In this document: positions 19,727 through 27,991 of the stretch, piece by piece
Numbering within the stretch: position 1 is the stretch's first letter
Layout of the letters: each line of letters opens with the position of its first letter
DNA from: Paraglaciecola mesophila KMM 241
GTDB lineage: Bacteria > Pseudomonadota > Gammaproteobacteria > Enterobacterales > Alteromonadaceae
Length of the DNA: 64,000 nt
Direction of reading: 5' to 3'
NCBI RefSeq assembly: GCF_000315015.1
Contig: NZ_BAEP01000075.1
Coordinates: 326,459 to 390,458, forward strand
The notes under the pieces: generated by a model
Databases searched by the model: none
What the model saw: only the letters and a program-made list of their open reading frames with translations
What the model was told of the DNA's origin: nothing
Translations under genes and position numbers: made by a program

Positions 19727-19987
19727 TTACAGTTCGCTGGTGTCGTTTCGATCTGCGATTTTTTTTAAGTTTTCGTGAATTTTAAATAGTACGATCAGTA
19801 GCTCGCACCAGATTCGAGCTCCCACTGCGCCCGCAATGAGTATCCCGGCTCCAGCGAAAAAACCACCGCCGTAAGAATTAAACATGGTGCCTACGCCTGA
19901 TACTAAAGCTGCAAGCAGCATCAGCCAGTAAACAACTGTGATAATTTTGGGGGTGAGCATGGAGTCGAAGAAAAAAAGATCTTTCAT
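19727..19987 (-). CDS. DUF4282-family membrane protein
   Basis: This 86-residue protein has two hydrophobic helices (about residues 15-35 and 42-60). It has the features of the DUF4282 family: FFFDSMLTPKIITVVYWL at the N-terminus and RIWCELLIVLFKIHENL at the C-terminal end. The function of the family is unknown. It is 62 bases upstream of the HD-domain gene on the same strand and may be cotranscribed with it. Confidence 0.75.
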   Translation of the reverse strand: MKDLFFFDSMLTPKIITVVYWLMLLAALVSGVGTMFNSYGGGFFAGAGILIAGAVGARIWCELLIVLFKIHENLKKIADRNDTSEL

Positions 19988-20159
19988 TGAATAGCTTCCT
20001 TGTTATGTAAGTTAGAAACGCCTTTATGCGTCTGAATTAGCACACTGTTAAAACAATGCAGCCGATGAACTATAAAGTAGTTTCGCTTGTAATTACAAGG
20101 TGTTATATGCAATGTAAAAAACAAGAAATTGGAATATCACGGAGAAGCATCGCGCTAGG

Positions 20160-21689
20160 TTACTCATAGCGCAACTGTAGGTCTAAAGCGTGTAGATAGC
20201 GCTCTTCAGTTGCGAGATCTGCACTAAATATAAGCTTATTTTCAAGCCATCCTTCGGGGAATGTTAGCCGTATGCTGTTTGCCTTCACTTTCACGCTAAC
20301 GGGGGGGAGTATGTCGTCCTGACGCTTTATGTTTAACAGCACCGCTAAGCGCAAAATAGCGATTAATTTGTGTACCTGCTCTGCGGGATGTTGGGTAAAA
20401 TCTGCAATCTCGCTTGGGCGAATTTTTTTACGGTAGTAACGTACTAATGTAGCCATTAGTGTTTGTTGCTCTTGATTAAAACCGGGTAAGTCAATGTGCT
20501 GTAAAATATAGGCAGAGTGGCGCTGGGTGCCATGAGTGTTGATTTGCAAGCCCACTTCATGGAGCAGCGCCGACCAACCTAACATGCTCTTGAGCTCTTT
20601 GGTGGCAATATTCCAGCTATCTTTACATTGTTGATAGATATCCATGGTCACACTATGCACTCGTCTCGCTTGTTCTATATCAACATCGTATCGCGTCGCA
20701 AGACTTTCAGCAGAGCGCTGGCGTACGTCAGGGTGGGTCAACTGGGTTTCCATTTCATATAAGACCCCTTCGCGCAATGCCGCTGAAGAGAACACCATAT
20801 GGTCAATATTCAAGCTTTTGAAGATGGCAATTAAGATTGCCAAACCCGCAGCGAAAACAGGCTTACGATCTTCACTCATTTGACTGATGTTAAGCTTATC
20901 TAGCGTGCCGGCCTCGCAGCTGATTTTCACTAAACTGGTAAGTTGTGACAGCGTGACTTTGCCTTCGGTGGATTTGACACTGTCATTTTGCGCGATTTGA
21001 ATAATATTGCGAATAGTGCCTGAGGTGCCAATACAGCTTTTCCAGCCTGCGCGTAGATAGGCTTTGTCAATCATCTCCAGTTCTTGCTGGGCTGCGGTGA
21101 TAGCACGTTCGAACGACTTGTTTTTCAGCTCATTGTTTTTGAAAAACTTTTTAGTGTAACTGACACAGCCCATTTGTAAGCTGCGCAACATCTTAGGTTC
21201 AAACCCTTGGCCAATAATAAATTCAGTCGAGCCGCCACCTATATCGACCACTAACCGTTGGCCATTGTCATGGTTGGTATGAGCGACGCCTAAATAAATT
21301 AAGCGAGCTTCTTCGGCGCCACCTATCACTTCAATAGGGTAGGGAAGAATATTACGTGCTGCGCGGATAAAGGTTTTGGCGTTGCTGGCTTTACGTAAGG
21401 TATAGGTGGCGACGATTCGTACATTCTCTGGTGGGAAGTCCTGCAGGCTCTCAGCCACTACGTTGAGGGCATCTAACCCGCGTTGTTGGGCCTCGTCATC
21501 AAGGTGGTAATCACTGCTCAAGCCCTGCGCTAAACGCACTTTTTGTTTAACCCTGTGCAGGATCTGAACTGATCCTGCAACGACGCGGGCGACTACCAAA
21601 TGAAAGCTGTTAGAGCCAATGTCTAATGCGGCAATTTTGCTGGTGTCTCTTACTTCTACACCATCAAATGGCGCATTGTCATTGGGCAT
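20160..21689 (-). CDS. ppx: Exopolyphosphatase (Ppx/GppA family)
   Basis: Ppx removes terminal phosphates from inorganic polyphosphate. The protein has the ASKHA fold with phosphate loops ALDIGSNSFHLVVARV and VVDIGGGSTEFIIGQG, and a C-terminal HD-like region (residues about 320-510), as in E. coli Ppx (513 residues). The ATG at 21689 gives 509 residues; an earlier ATG at 21722 would add 11 residues. Either start overlaps the end of ppk, so the two are translationally coupled. GppA is a close relative, but position behind ppk favours Ppx. Confidence 0.93.
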   Translation of the reverse strand: MPNDNAPFDGVEVRDTSKIAALDIGSNSFHLVVARVVAGSVQILHRVKQKVRLAQGLSSDYHLDDEAQQRGLDALNVVAESLQDFPPENVRIVATYTLRKASNAKTFIRAARNILPYPIEVIGGAEEARLIYLGVAHTNHDNGQRLVVDIGGGSTEFIIGQGFEPKMLRSLQMGCVSYTKKFFKNNELKNKSFERAITAAQQELEMIDKAYLRAGWKSCIGTSGTIRNIIQIAQNDSVKSTEGKVTLSQLTSLVKISCEAGTLDKLNISQMSEDRKPVFAAGLAILIAIFKSLNIDHMVFSSAALREGVLYEMETQLTHPDVRQRSAESLATRYDVDIEQARRVHSVTMDIYQQCKDSWNIATKELKSMLGWSALLHEVGLQINTHGTQRHSAYILQHIDLPGFNQEQQTLMATLVRYYRKKIRPSEIADFTQHPAEQVHKLIAILRLAVLLNIKRQDDILPPVSVKVKANSIRLTFPEGWLENKLIFSADLATEERYLHALDLQLRYE

Positions 21690-23763
21690 CTTTCTTTTTT
21701 TCCTGCTGTTTAATGTACTCATACGTCTCTATTTGGGAGCGCAGCTTTTTGCGATTACCACGACGTACGTATTTGTTCGATTGATGTTGGTCAATGATAC
21801 GGGCTTTAAGGGTATCTTGAAATTGAATTTCGAGAATATCCAAAATTTGCTTGATGAGCTTGGGTTCGTATATGGGGCAACCCACTTCGATACGAAAATC
21901 CATGTTGCGGGTCATCCAATCCGCGGATGAGATAAACACGCGTTTATCGCCAGCATTCTCAAACACCATAACTCGAGGATGCTCTAGGAATCGGTCAACG
22001 ATGCTGATTACTGATATATTTTCACTCAACCCTTTGACGCCAGGAACCAGTGAACACATCCCTCGAATAATTAAACGAACTTTCACCCCTGCTTGACTGG
22101 CTTTGTACAAGTCATCTATTAACAGTTGGTCATCCAAGTTATTCAATTTTAGCGTAATCCCAGCGCTCAAGCCTTCTTTGACGTTCTGTATTTCTTGCCT
22201 GATCAACAGTTGTATTTTGGTACGAGCATTAATTGGCGAGATCTGTAAATGCTGGAATTTTTGGCGACGATAAGGCTGCTGAATAAAGTTAAAAACGTTT
22301 TCTGCTTCTAATGCCAATTCTTGATTGCGGGTAAATAAACTGAAATCAGTATAAATTTTAGCGGTTTTTTCATTGAAGTTGCCTGTTCCGAAGTGAGCGT
22401 AGTGGATCAGCTCACCCTTTTCTTCACGGCTGACTAAGCATAACTTACTATGGATTTTTAGCGCGTGCATACCAAATACGACTTTAATGCCGGCATCGGT
22501 CATGGTTTTAGACCAGCTAATGTTGGCTTCTTCGTCAAAGCGCGCTCTTAATTCAACCACTACAGTGACTTTTTTACCGTTATCGACTGCATCAATAAGC
22601 GAGTCTATGATGCGCGAATTCTTAGCCACGCGATACATATTCAACTTAATTTGCTTAACTTTAGGGTCAAAAGCCGCTTGGCGCACAAACTCAGTCACAT
22701 GCAAGAAGCGATGGTAAGGATAGTAAAGCAAGATGTCCTTTTCACTGATCGCATCGAACACAGTGTTGTGGCGGGCAAAATCGCTCGAGGTGATGGCCGG
22801 TAGTTTAGGATTTTCCAAGTAGTCACGGCCGACATTTGGAAAGCCAATAAAGTCTTTAAAGTTTCGGTAAGTACCGCCAGCAATTAGGCTATCGTAAGAG
22901 GATATCTTTAAGCGTTTCTTCAGGTTACGTACCATGTCACTGGGCATCTGCTCGTCGTATACCACCCGCACGGGCTCGGCAATCAAACGTTGTTTCATGC
23001 TTTCTGACATTTTCTCCACGTAGCTTTCTTCAATTTCATCGTTTATGGAGTATTCAGAGTCACGAGTCATTTTGAAGGAATAGGCTTCACCGGATTCAAA
23101 ATCGACAAAGCCTTTAAAAATGCTTTCAAGATTGAGTCGTATAATGTCATCGAGCAATATAATATATTTCTTTTTACGGCTATTTTCCGGGGGGATCACC
23201 ACAAAACGTGACAGGGCATTGCTGGGCACTTCAATTGTCGCGTATTGAGTACTCTTGCCGCTATTGTTAATCGCTACATATAAATAAGTGGCTGAGTCAT
23301 TTAAGCGAGAAACGAGGTTTACTTTGCTATGCAATAATATGGGGGCGATATGGCGCAGTACTTTATTTTTGAAGTAATTCTTTAGCCAAGTGGTTTGGTA
23401 TTCGGACAACTTTTCATCTTCAAGTAAGAAGATATTATAGCGAGCGAGTCGAGCAACAACGTCTTCACGGACGCGCTCAAAGTCTTCTGTCATGCCTAAG
23501 ACTTTTTCTTGGATTTGCTCCATGAGTAGCTTAGTTTTATCTGCTTTTTCTGTTTCGCCCTCATCTAAGTGGATGTAAATTTTGCGTTTAACATCCGCCA
23601 CTCGAACACGGTAAAACTCATCCATATTACTTGAGTAAATACCGAGGAATCGAATCCGTTCAACAATAGGATTTTTGCGATCTGCTGCTTCTTGAAGAAC
23701 GCGTTGATTAAACGCCAGCCAACTGATTTCACGAGAAAAGTAGATATTGGGTTGAGAATTCAT
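21679..23763 (-). CDS. ppk: Polyphosphate kinase 1
   Basis: Ppk1 makes long-chain polyphosphate from ATP. The 694-residue protein has the N-terminal domain (YFSREISWLAFNQRVLQEA) and the two PLD-like catalytic domains. The histidines in ALKIHSKLCLV and in HYAHFGTGNFNEKTAK correspond to the conserved catalytic pair, one of which is autophosphorylated. ppx follows with overlap. A Pho box lies 55 bases upstream of the start codon, overlapping a plausible promoter, so expression probably rises in phosphate starvation. Confidence 0.97.
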   Translation of the reverse strand: MNSQPNIYFSREISWLAFNQRVLQEAADRKNPIVERIRFLGIYSSNMDEFYRVRVADVKRKIYIHLDEGETEKADKTKLLMEQIQEKVLGMTEDFERVREDVVARLARYNIFLLEDEKLSEYQTTWLKNYFKNKVLRHIAPILLHSKVNLVSRLNDSATYLYVAINNSGKSTQYATIEVPSNALSRFVVIPPENSRKKKYIILLDDIIRLNLESIFKGFVDFESGEAYSFKMTRDSEYSINDEIEESYVEKMSESMKQRLIAEPVRVVYDEQMPSDMVRNLKKRLKISSYDSLIAGGTYRNFKDFIGFPNVGRDYLENPKLPAITSSDFARHNTVFDAISEKDILLYYPYHRFLHVTEFVRQAAFDPKVKQIKLNMYRVAKNSRIIDSLIDAVDNGKKVTVVVELRARFDEEANISWSKTMTDAGIKVVFGMHALKIHSKLCLVSREEKGELIHYAHFGTGNFNEKTAKIYTDFSLFTRNQELALEAENVFNFIQQPYRRQKFQHLQISPINARTKIQLLIRQEIQNVKEGLSAGITLKLNNLDDQLLIDDLYKASQAGVKVRLIIRGMCSLVPGVKGLSENISVISIVDRFLEHPRVMVFENAGDKRVFISSADWMTRNMDFRIEVGCPIYEPKLIKQILDILEIQFQDTLKARIIDQHQSNKYVRRGNRKKLRSQIETYEYIKQQEKKKDAQ

Positions 23764-23817
23764 TACGTCTTAATTGTCAAAGTAAACAAAATTTGAGCGA
23801 TATAGTGTCAATTGTGT

Positions 23818-23835
23818 ATGACGAATTTATGACAG
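23818..23835 (-). promoter_or_regulatory. Pho box upstream of ppk-ppx
   Basis: On the minus strand the sequence reads CTGTCAT-AAAT-TCGTCAT. This is two PhoB heptamers 11 bp apart, differing from the consensus pair only in the first two bases of the second repeat. An ACTATA -10-like hexamer follows after about 11 bases (23801-23806), the usual distance for PhoB-activated promoters. Confidence 0.75.
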
Positions 23836-23907
23836 CCATATCGCAGCCTTGTGCGCCTTGCTCACCGCAGACTTAGGCTGCACATAACAGCCAAGCCTAG
23901 TATTAAT

Positions 23908-24420
23908 TTATTTTGTCGCTGTTGAGCTTATATCAACCACCAAATCGTTGGCGATGGACTCTAATTCATCACTTAACTCATCCAAATCGAAACCCTCTTC
24001 TATGGCAACTAGTGCTTTAGCTTTAAACAGTAAACCACCCCAATTAGGTGCGCTGTCGCAGGTGGAGTCGAATTTAACAATGTTGAGGTTAAAGCGATTT
24101 AAAATAGTTGTAAGTTCTTGCACGATCCCAGGCTTATCATTGCCCATAATGTCTATTTGAACCGTTTGAGTGTGCGGGGCAAGGTTAATATCCCCTTCGA
24201 CCAAGTTAATAGAGAGATCCGGGTGGGTAGAAAATTGCTCTATTAATTTAGTTTGTTTCTCTTCAGGCAATTGAATTTCGACGAAGCCAGCGAAGTGACC
24301 TGCCATATAGGACAAGTTACTGCCTAGCCAATTTCCACCCAATTTGAACACTGATTGAGCAAGTGAGTCGACCAAGCCGCGCTTATCCTTACCAACAAGT
24401 GTAAAAATCAATGATTTCAT
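23908..24420 (-). CDS. ACT-domain regulatory protein, GcvR-like
   Basis: The protein has two ACT domains (about residues 1-80 and 88-165). Signatures are IFTLVGKDKRGLVDSLAQSV and IDIMGNDKPGIVQELTTIL. It belongs to the group of GcvR, which in E. coli binds glycine and GcvA to control the glycine cleavage operon. No gcv genes are near, so the regulatory target is unknown. The ATG at 24420 is chosen because the family starts there (MKSLIFTLVG); the frame upstream is not protein-like. It is transcribed away from the DUF47-pit operon and toward ppk. Confidence 0.85.
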   Translation of the reverse strand: MKSLIFTLVGKDKRGLVDSLAQSVFKLGGNWLGSNLSYMAGHFAGFVEIQLPEEKQTKLIEQFSTHPDLSINLVEGDINLAPHTQTVQIDIMGNDKPGIVQELTTILNRFNLNIVKFDSTCDSAPNWGGLLFKAKALVAIEEGFDLDELSDELESIANDLVVDISSTATK

Positions 24421-24641
24421 ATTAATGAACCTCGCGTTAAAGTGATGCCCTAAGTATTGAGATTTAGCATAGCGTAGAATCATAGTGAATGTGTGTAATT
24501 TTTCCTTAATAATCAATTGATAGTATAATATAGACCTTCCAAATTTGGCTATGATGGCCGAGCAAATGTGACAGTTTATTGAAATACCAATTGAGCGCTA
24601 TTATTACCATGTGTTGTAAAACTGATACGAAAAGCACGTCA

Positions 24642-24659
24642 CTGTCATGTTACTGTCAT
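24642..24659 (+). promoter_or_regulatory. Pho box upstream of DUF47-pit
   Basis: CTGTCAT-GTTA-CTGTCAT, two perfect heptamers at 11-bp spacing, is followed after 11 bases by TATCAT as a -10 element. It lies in the 309-base divergent gap between the ACT protein gene and the DUF47 gene; I see no other signal there. Confidence 0.88.
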
Positions 24660-24729
24660 TTTTCTTCAGGTATCATGCGCGACGATTAAATTCGAATTGT
24701 AGTATTTAAACCATAGAGATACTTAACGT

Positions 24730-25407
24730 ATGCCAACAAACACATTTCTTGGGGTTTTCGCAAAATCTCCCCTGAAGCCGCTTGAAGATCACATTAAAGT
24801 GGTGAATAAATGTAGCCAAGGGCTGCTTCCATTTTTTAATTCTGTTTTCGCCGGCGATTGGGAAAAAGCAGCGCTATTTCAGAAAGAAATTTCTAATTTA
24901 GAGAAGCAAGCTGACACGCTTAAGCGAGATCTTCGCATCAGCTTGCCCCGCGGTATTTTTATGCCAATTCAGCGTCAAGACGTTCTTGAGTTGTTGACTC
25001 AGCAGGACAAAATTGCCAACAAAGCGAAAGATATCTCTGGTCGTGTGTTAGGTCGACACATGGATATTCCAGTGGTCATGCGTGAAAGCTTCATGGCTTA
25101 CTTGGAGCGTTGCCTAGATGCAACCAAACAAGCAAAACGCGTGATAAATGAGCTAGATGATTTACTTGAAACTGGGTTTCGCGGACGCGAAGTGCGCTTA
25201 GTAGAAGATATGATTGTCGATCTAGATAAAATTGAAGATGATACTGACGTCATGCAAGTTGCTGTTCGTAGAGAATTATTGGAATTAGAGTCACAGCTTA
25301 ACCCGGTTGATGTCATGTTTTTATACAGCATCATCGAATGGGTTGGGGAGTTGGCTGATATTTCAGAGCGAGTTGGTTCAAGACTCGAACTCATGTTAGC
25401 CAATTAA
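24730..25407 (+). CDS. DUF47 (TIGR00153) PhoU-like protein paired with phosphate permease
   Basis: This is an all-helical PhoU-related protein of 225 residues, the type encoded next to Pit transporters. Recognisable segments are IFMPIQRQDVLELLTQQDKIAN and a C-terminal IIEWVGELADISERVGSRLELM. Related DUF47 proteins act as accessory or regulatory partners of Pit. The pit gene follows after 12 bases. A perfect Pho box stands upstream, which is notable because E. coli pitA is not in the Pho regulon. Confidence 0.92.
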   Translation: MPTNTFLGVFAKSPLKPLEDHIKVVNKCSQGLLPFFNSVFAGDWEKAALFQKEISNLEKQADTLKRDLRISLPRGIFMPIQRQDVLELLTQQDKIANKAKDISGRVLGRHMDIPVVMRESFMAYLERCLDATKQAKRVINELDDLLETGFRGREVRLVEDMIVDLDKIEDDTDVMQVAVRRELLELESQLNPVDVMFLYSIIEWVGELADISERVGSRLELMLAN

Positions 25408-25419
25408 GAGATAGCATTA

Positions 25420-26688
25420 ATGGATATTTTACAAACATACGGCTTCACACTAATTGTTGTAGCCGCTTTGGTCGGTTTCCTCATGGCATGGGGTATTGGT
25501 GCAAATGATGTAGCAAATGCCATGGGCACATCTGTTGGCTCTAAAGCCTTGACTATCAAGCAAGCGATTTTGATTGCTATGGTTTTTGAATTTGCTGGCG
25601 CTTACTTAGCGGGGGGCGAGGTAACCTCTACCATCCGCAAAGGTATATTGGATTCTACCTTCTTTATTGATAGCCCTGAATTACTTGTTTACGGGATGAT
25701 ATCTGCATTACTCGCAGCGGGTATTTGGTTGGGCTTTGCTTCGTATTTAGGCTGGCCGGTGTCGACCACACACTCAATTGTGGGCGCATTAGTGGGTTTC
25801 GCTGCTGTGGGAGTAAGTGCTGATGCTGTTGCTTGGAATAAAGTAGGAGGCATAGTCGGTAGTTGGGTCATTACTCCCGCTATATCGGGTTTCATTGCTT
25901 TCCTTATTTTCCAAAGCGCGCAAAAACTTATTTTTGATACTGATAAGCCATTCAATAACGCTAAGCGTTATGTGCCTTTTTACATGGCTGCAGCGGGCTT
26001 TGTGATGTCGTTGGTGACGATCAAAAAAGGCCTAAAGCATGTTGGTTTTGAAATTGGTGCCGCAGACGGATATTACGTCTCCATCGCCATCGCCATTTTG
26101 GTAGGGATTATCGGCAAGTACGCAATAAATCGCATTAAATACGATGAAAAAGCAGACAAGCGTACCCACTTTGCTAACGTTGAAAAAGTGTTTGCTATTC
26201 TGATGGTCGTGACGGCATGTTGCATGGCATTCGCCCATGGTTCAAACGATGTCGCCAATGCTATTGGGCCGCTGGCCGCCGTCGTTAGTATCATTCACAA
26301 TGATGGTGAAATAACCAGTAAAGCCGGGTTGGTCTGGTGGATCTTACCATTAGGTGGTTTAGGCATTGTTGCAGGTTTAGCGCTTTTTGGTCATCGGGTT
26401 ATTGCTACCATAGGGAACGGTATTACTCACCTCACTCCTAGTCGTGGTTTTGCAGCAGAGCTTGCTGCTGCATGTACCGTGGTAATAGCGTCTGGTACTG
26501 GCTTGCCTATATCAACTACACAAACCTTAGTTGGGGCCGTATTGGGTGTGGGAATGGCGCGTGGTATCGCTGCGATTAACTTAGGCGTAGTGCGCAACAT
26601 AGTGGTGTCTTGGGTGGTAACCTTGCCCGCGGGCGCTGGCTTGTCAATATTGTTCTTCTTTGTCCTTAAAGGCATTTTCGCCCCATAA
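25420..26688 (+). CDS. Low-affinity inorganic phosphate transporter, Pit family
   Basis: Pit permeases carry metal-phosphate complexes with protons across the inner membrane. The 422-residue protein has about ten membrane helices and the two family repeats: GANDVANAMGTSVGSKAL near the N-terminus and HGSNDVANAIGPLAAVV in the second half. Both GANDVANA-type signatures are intact. It is coupled to the DUF47 gene and shares its Pho box. The call is firm at family level; whether the solute is phosphate or sulfate is decided by context in favour of phosphate. Confidence 0.94.
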   Translation: MDILQTYGFTLIVVAALVGFLMAWGIGANDVANAMGTSVGSKALTIKQAILIAMVFEFAGAYLAGGEVTSTIRKGILDSTFFIDSPELLVYGMISALLAAGIWLGFASYLGWPVSTTHSIVGALVGFAAVGVSADAVAWNKVGGIVGSWVITPAISGFIAFLIFQSAQKLIFDTDKPFNNAKRYVPFYMAAAGFVMSLVTIKKGLKHVGFEIGAADGYYVSIAIAILVGIIGKYAINRIKYDEKADKRTHFANVEKVFAILMVVTACCMAFAHGSNDVANAIGPLAAVVSIIHNDGEITSKAGLVWWILPLGGLGIVAGLALFGHRVIATIGNGITHLTPSRGFAAELAAACTVVIASGTGLPISTTQTLVGAVLGVGMARGIAAINLGVVRNIVVSWVVTLPAGAGLSILFFFVLKGIFAP

Positions 26689-26698
26689 AGGAGAAACG

Positions 26699-26775
26699 TT
26701 GGCGGGCAACCGCCAAAATGGAAACAGAACCCGTGTACTTCCAGTCTTAAGGCTAGGTACAGGTTCTGTTTTTTT
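26699..26775 (+). terminator. Two hairpins ending the DUF47-pit operon
   Basis: A TTGGCGG/CCGCCAA stem with a GCAA tetraloop (26699-26716) is followed by a larger terminator, AACAGAACC/GGTTCTGTT (26723-26731 with 26762-26770), ending in a T run. Confidence 0.8.
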
Positions 26776-26819
26776 ATATTTGAAATTCACCTGAAAGAAA
26801 ATTTAGTTCTTTGGCATGA

Positions 26820-26859
26820 CTGTAATATAACCGTTATAAAACTGTCATATTATGGTCAG
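26820..26859 (+). promoter_or_regulatory. Double Pho box upstream of pstS
   Basis: Four heptamers at exact 11-bp steps read CTGTAAT, CCGTTAT, CTGTCAT and TGGTCAG, separated by A/T-only tetramers ATAA, AAAA and ATTA. This is the layout of two tandem PhoB dimers. It ends 30 bases before the pstS start. Confidence 0.85.
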
Positions 26860-26889
26860 CTAATCTAAGTCTTTTATGAAAATAGTTGA

Positions 26890-27975
26890 ATGAAACCAAG
26901 TGCTTTATCGATAATTTGTGCATGTGTGTGGACGCTAATTAGCGCCCCTGCAAACGCTATGCGCGACTATATCGATGTGGTTGGCTCGTCAACTGTGTAT
27001 GCCTTCTCCACGGTCGTGGCTGAACGTTTCGGCAAAACCTCACAGTTTCATACACCAAAAATTGAATCTACCGGCTCTGGTGGAGGGTTGAAACTATTCT
27101 GCCAAGGTGTGGGGATGAAGTTTCCTGATATTGCCAATTCATCTAGGCGCATCAAACCATCAGAAATTGATCTGTGCCAGCAAAACGGTGTTAACGAGGT
27201 GATCGAAATCTTGATCGGATTTGATGGGATCGTGCTTGCGCAAAGTAAATTGGCTGAACATATCCAGTTAACACGCCGCGAACTTTACCTAGCATTGGCT
27301 AAAAGCGTGCCGAATCCAGATGGTAGTGCCACTACTATCGATAATCCGTTCATCACCTGGCAAGACATCAACCCTAGATTGCCAAACATCGAAATCGAAG
27401 TGTTTGGTCCTCCACCGACCTCAGGCACAAGGGACGCCTTTTCTGAATTGGTACTCGATTATGGTTGTCATACCTTTGACTGGTTAGCACAGATGAGTGA
27501 GCCACAAAGTCAGGCACAGACGTCGTCAAGAGAAGCAAGAACCCGAAAAAACCAGCAAAGACGCTTATGCCGGATGTTACGAGAAGACGGCGCATACATT
27601 GATGCAGGGGAAAATGATAATTTGGTTGTGCAAAAATTAAATGCCAATCCAAATGCGCTGGGTTTATTGGGCTTTAGCTTTCTTGATCAGAATAGAGATC
27701 GCATTAAAAGCGCTAAAATTGATGGATTCTCACCGAGCTTTAGCTCTATTGCCAATGGTGATTACCCTATTTCAAGGCCACTCTACTTTTATGTTAAAAA
27801 AGCACATATTGGTATGATCCCAGGAATAGAAGCGTTTATACGCGAATTTGTTAGTGATAATGCGTCCGGCGAAAGTGGTTATTTGCCGCGCAAGGGCATG
27901 ATCCCACTGTCCAAATCAGAACGCCAAGCCATCGAATATCGAATCAACGCCCTGCACACAATCATGCATCAATAG
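26890..27975 (+). CDS. pstS: PstS-like phosphate ABC transporter substrate-binding protein
   Basis: This is the periplasmic phosphate-binding protein of the high-affinity Pst transporter. A signal peptide ends about residue 23 (APANA). The phosphate loops VVGSSTVYAFS, STGSGGGLKLFCQG and PPTSGTRDAFSEL contain the Ser/Thr/Asp residues expected to bind phosphate. The 361-residue protein belongs to the longer PstS type of Pseudomonas and marine bacteria rather than the E. coli form. It is first in a five-gene run pstS-pstC-pstA-pstB-phoU with short gaps. Confidence 0.93.
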   Translation: MKPSALSIICACVWTLISAPANAMRDYIDVVGSSTVYAFSTVVAERFGKTSQFHTPKIESTGSGGGLKLFCQGVGMKFPDIANSSRRIKPSEIDLCQQNGVNEVIEILIGFDGIVLAQSKLAEHIQLTRRELYLALAKSVPNPDGSATTIDNPFITWQDINPRLPNIEIEVFGPPPTSGTRDAFSELVLDYGCHTFDWLAQMSEPQSQAQTSSREARTRKNQQRRLCRMLREDGAYIDAGENDNLVVQKLNANPNALGLLGFSFLDQNRDRIKSAKIDGFSPSFSSIANGDYPISRPLYFYVKKAHIGMIPGIEAFIREFVSDNASGESGYLPRKGMIPLSKSERQAIEYRINALHTIMHQ

Positions 27976-27991
27976 ATAAGATATACGAGCT

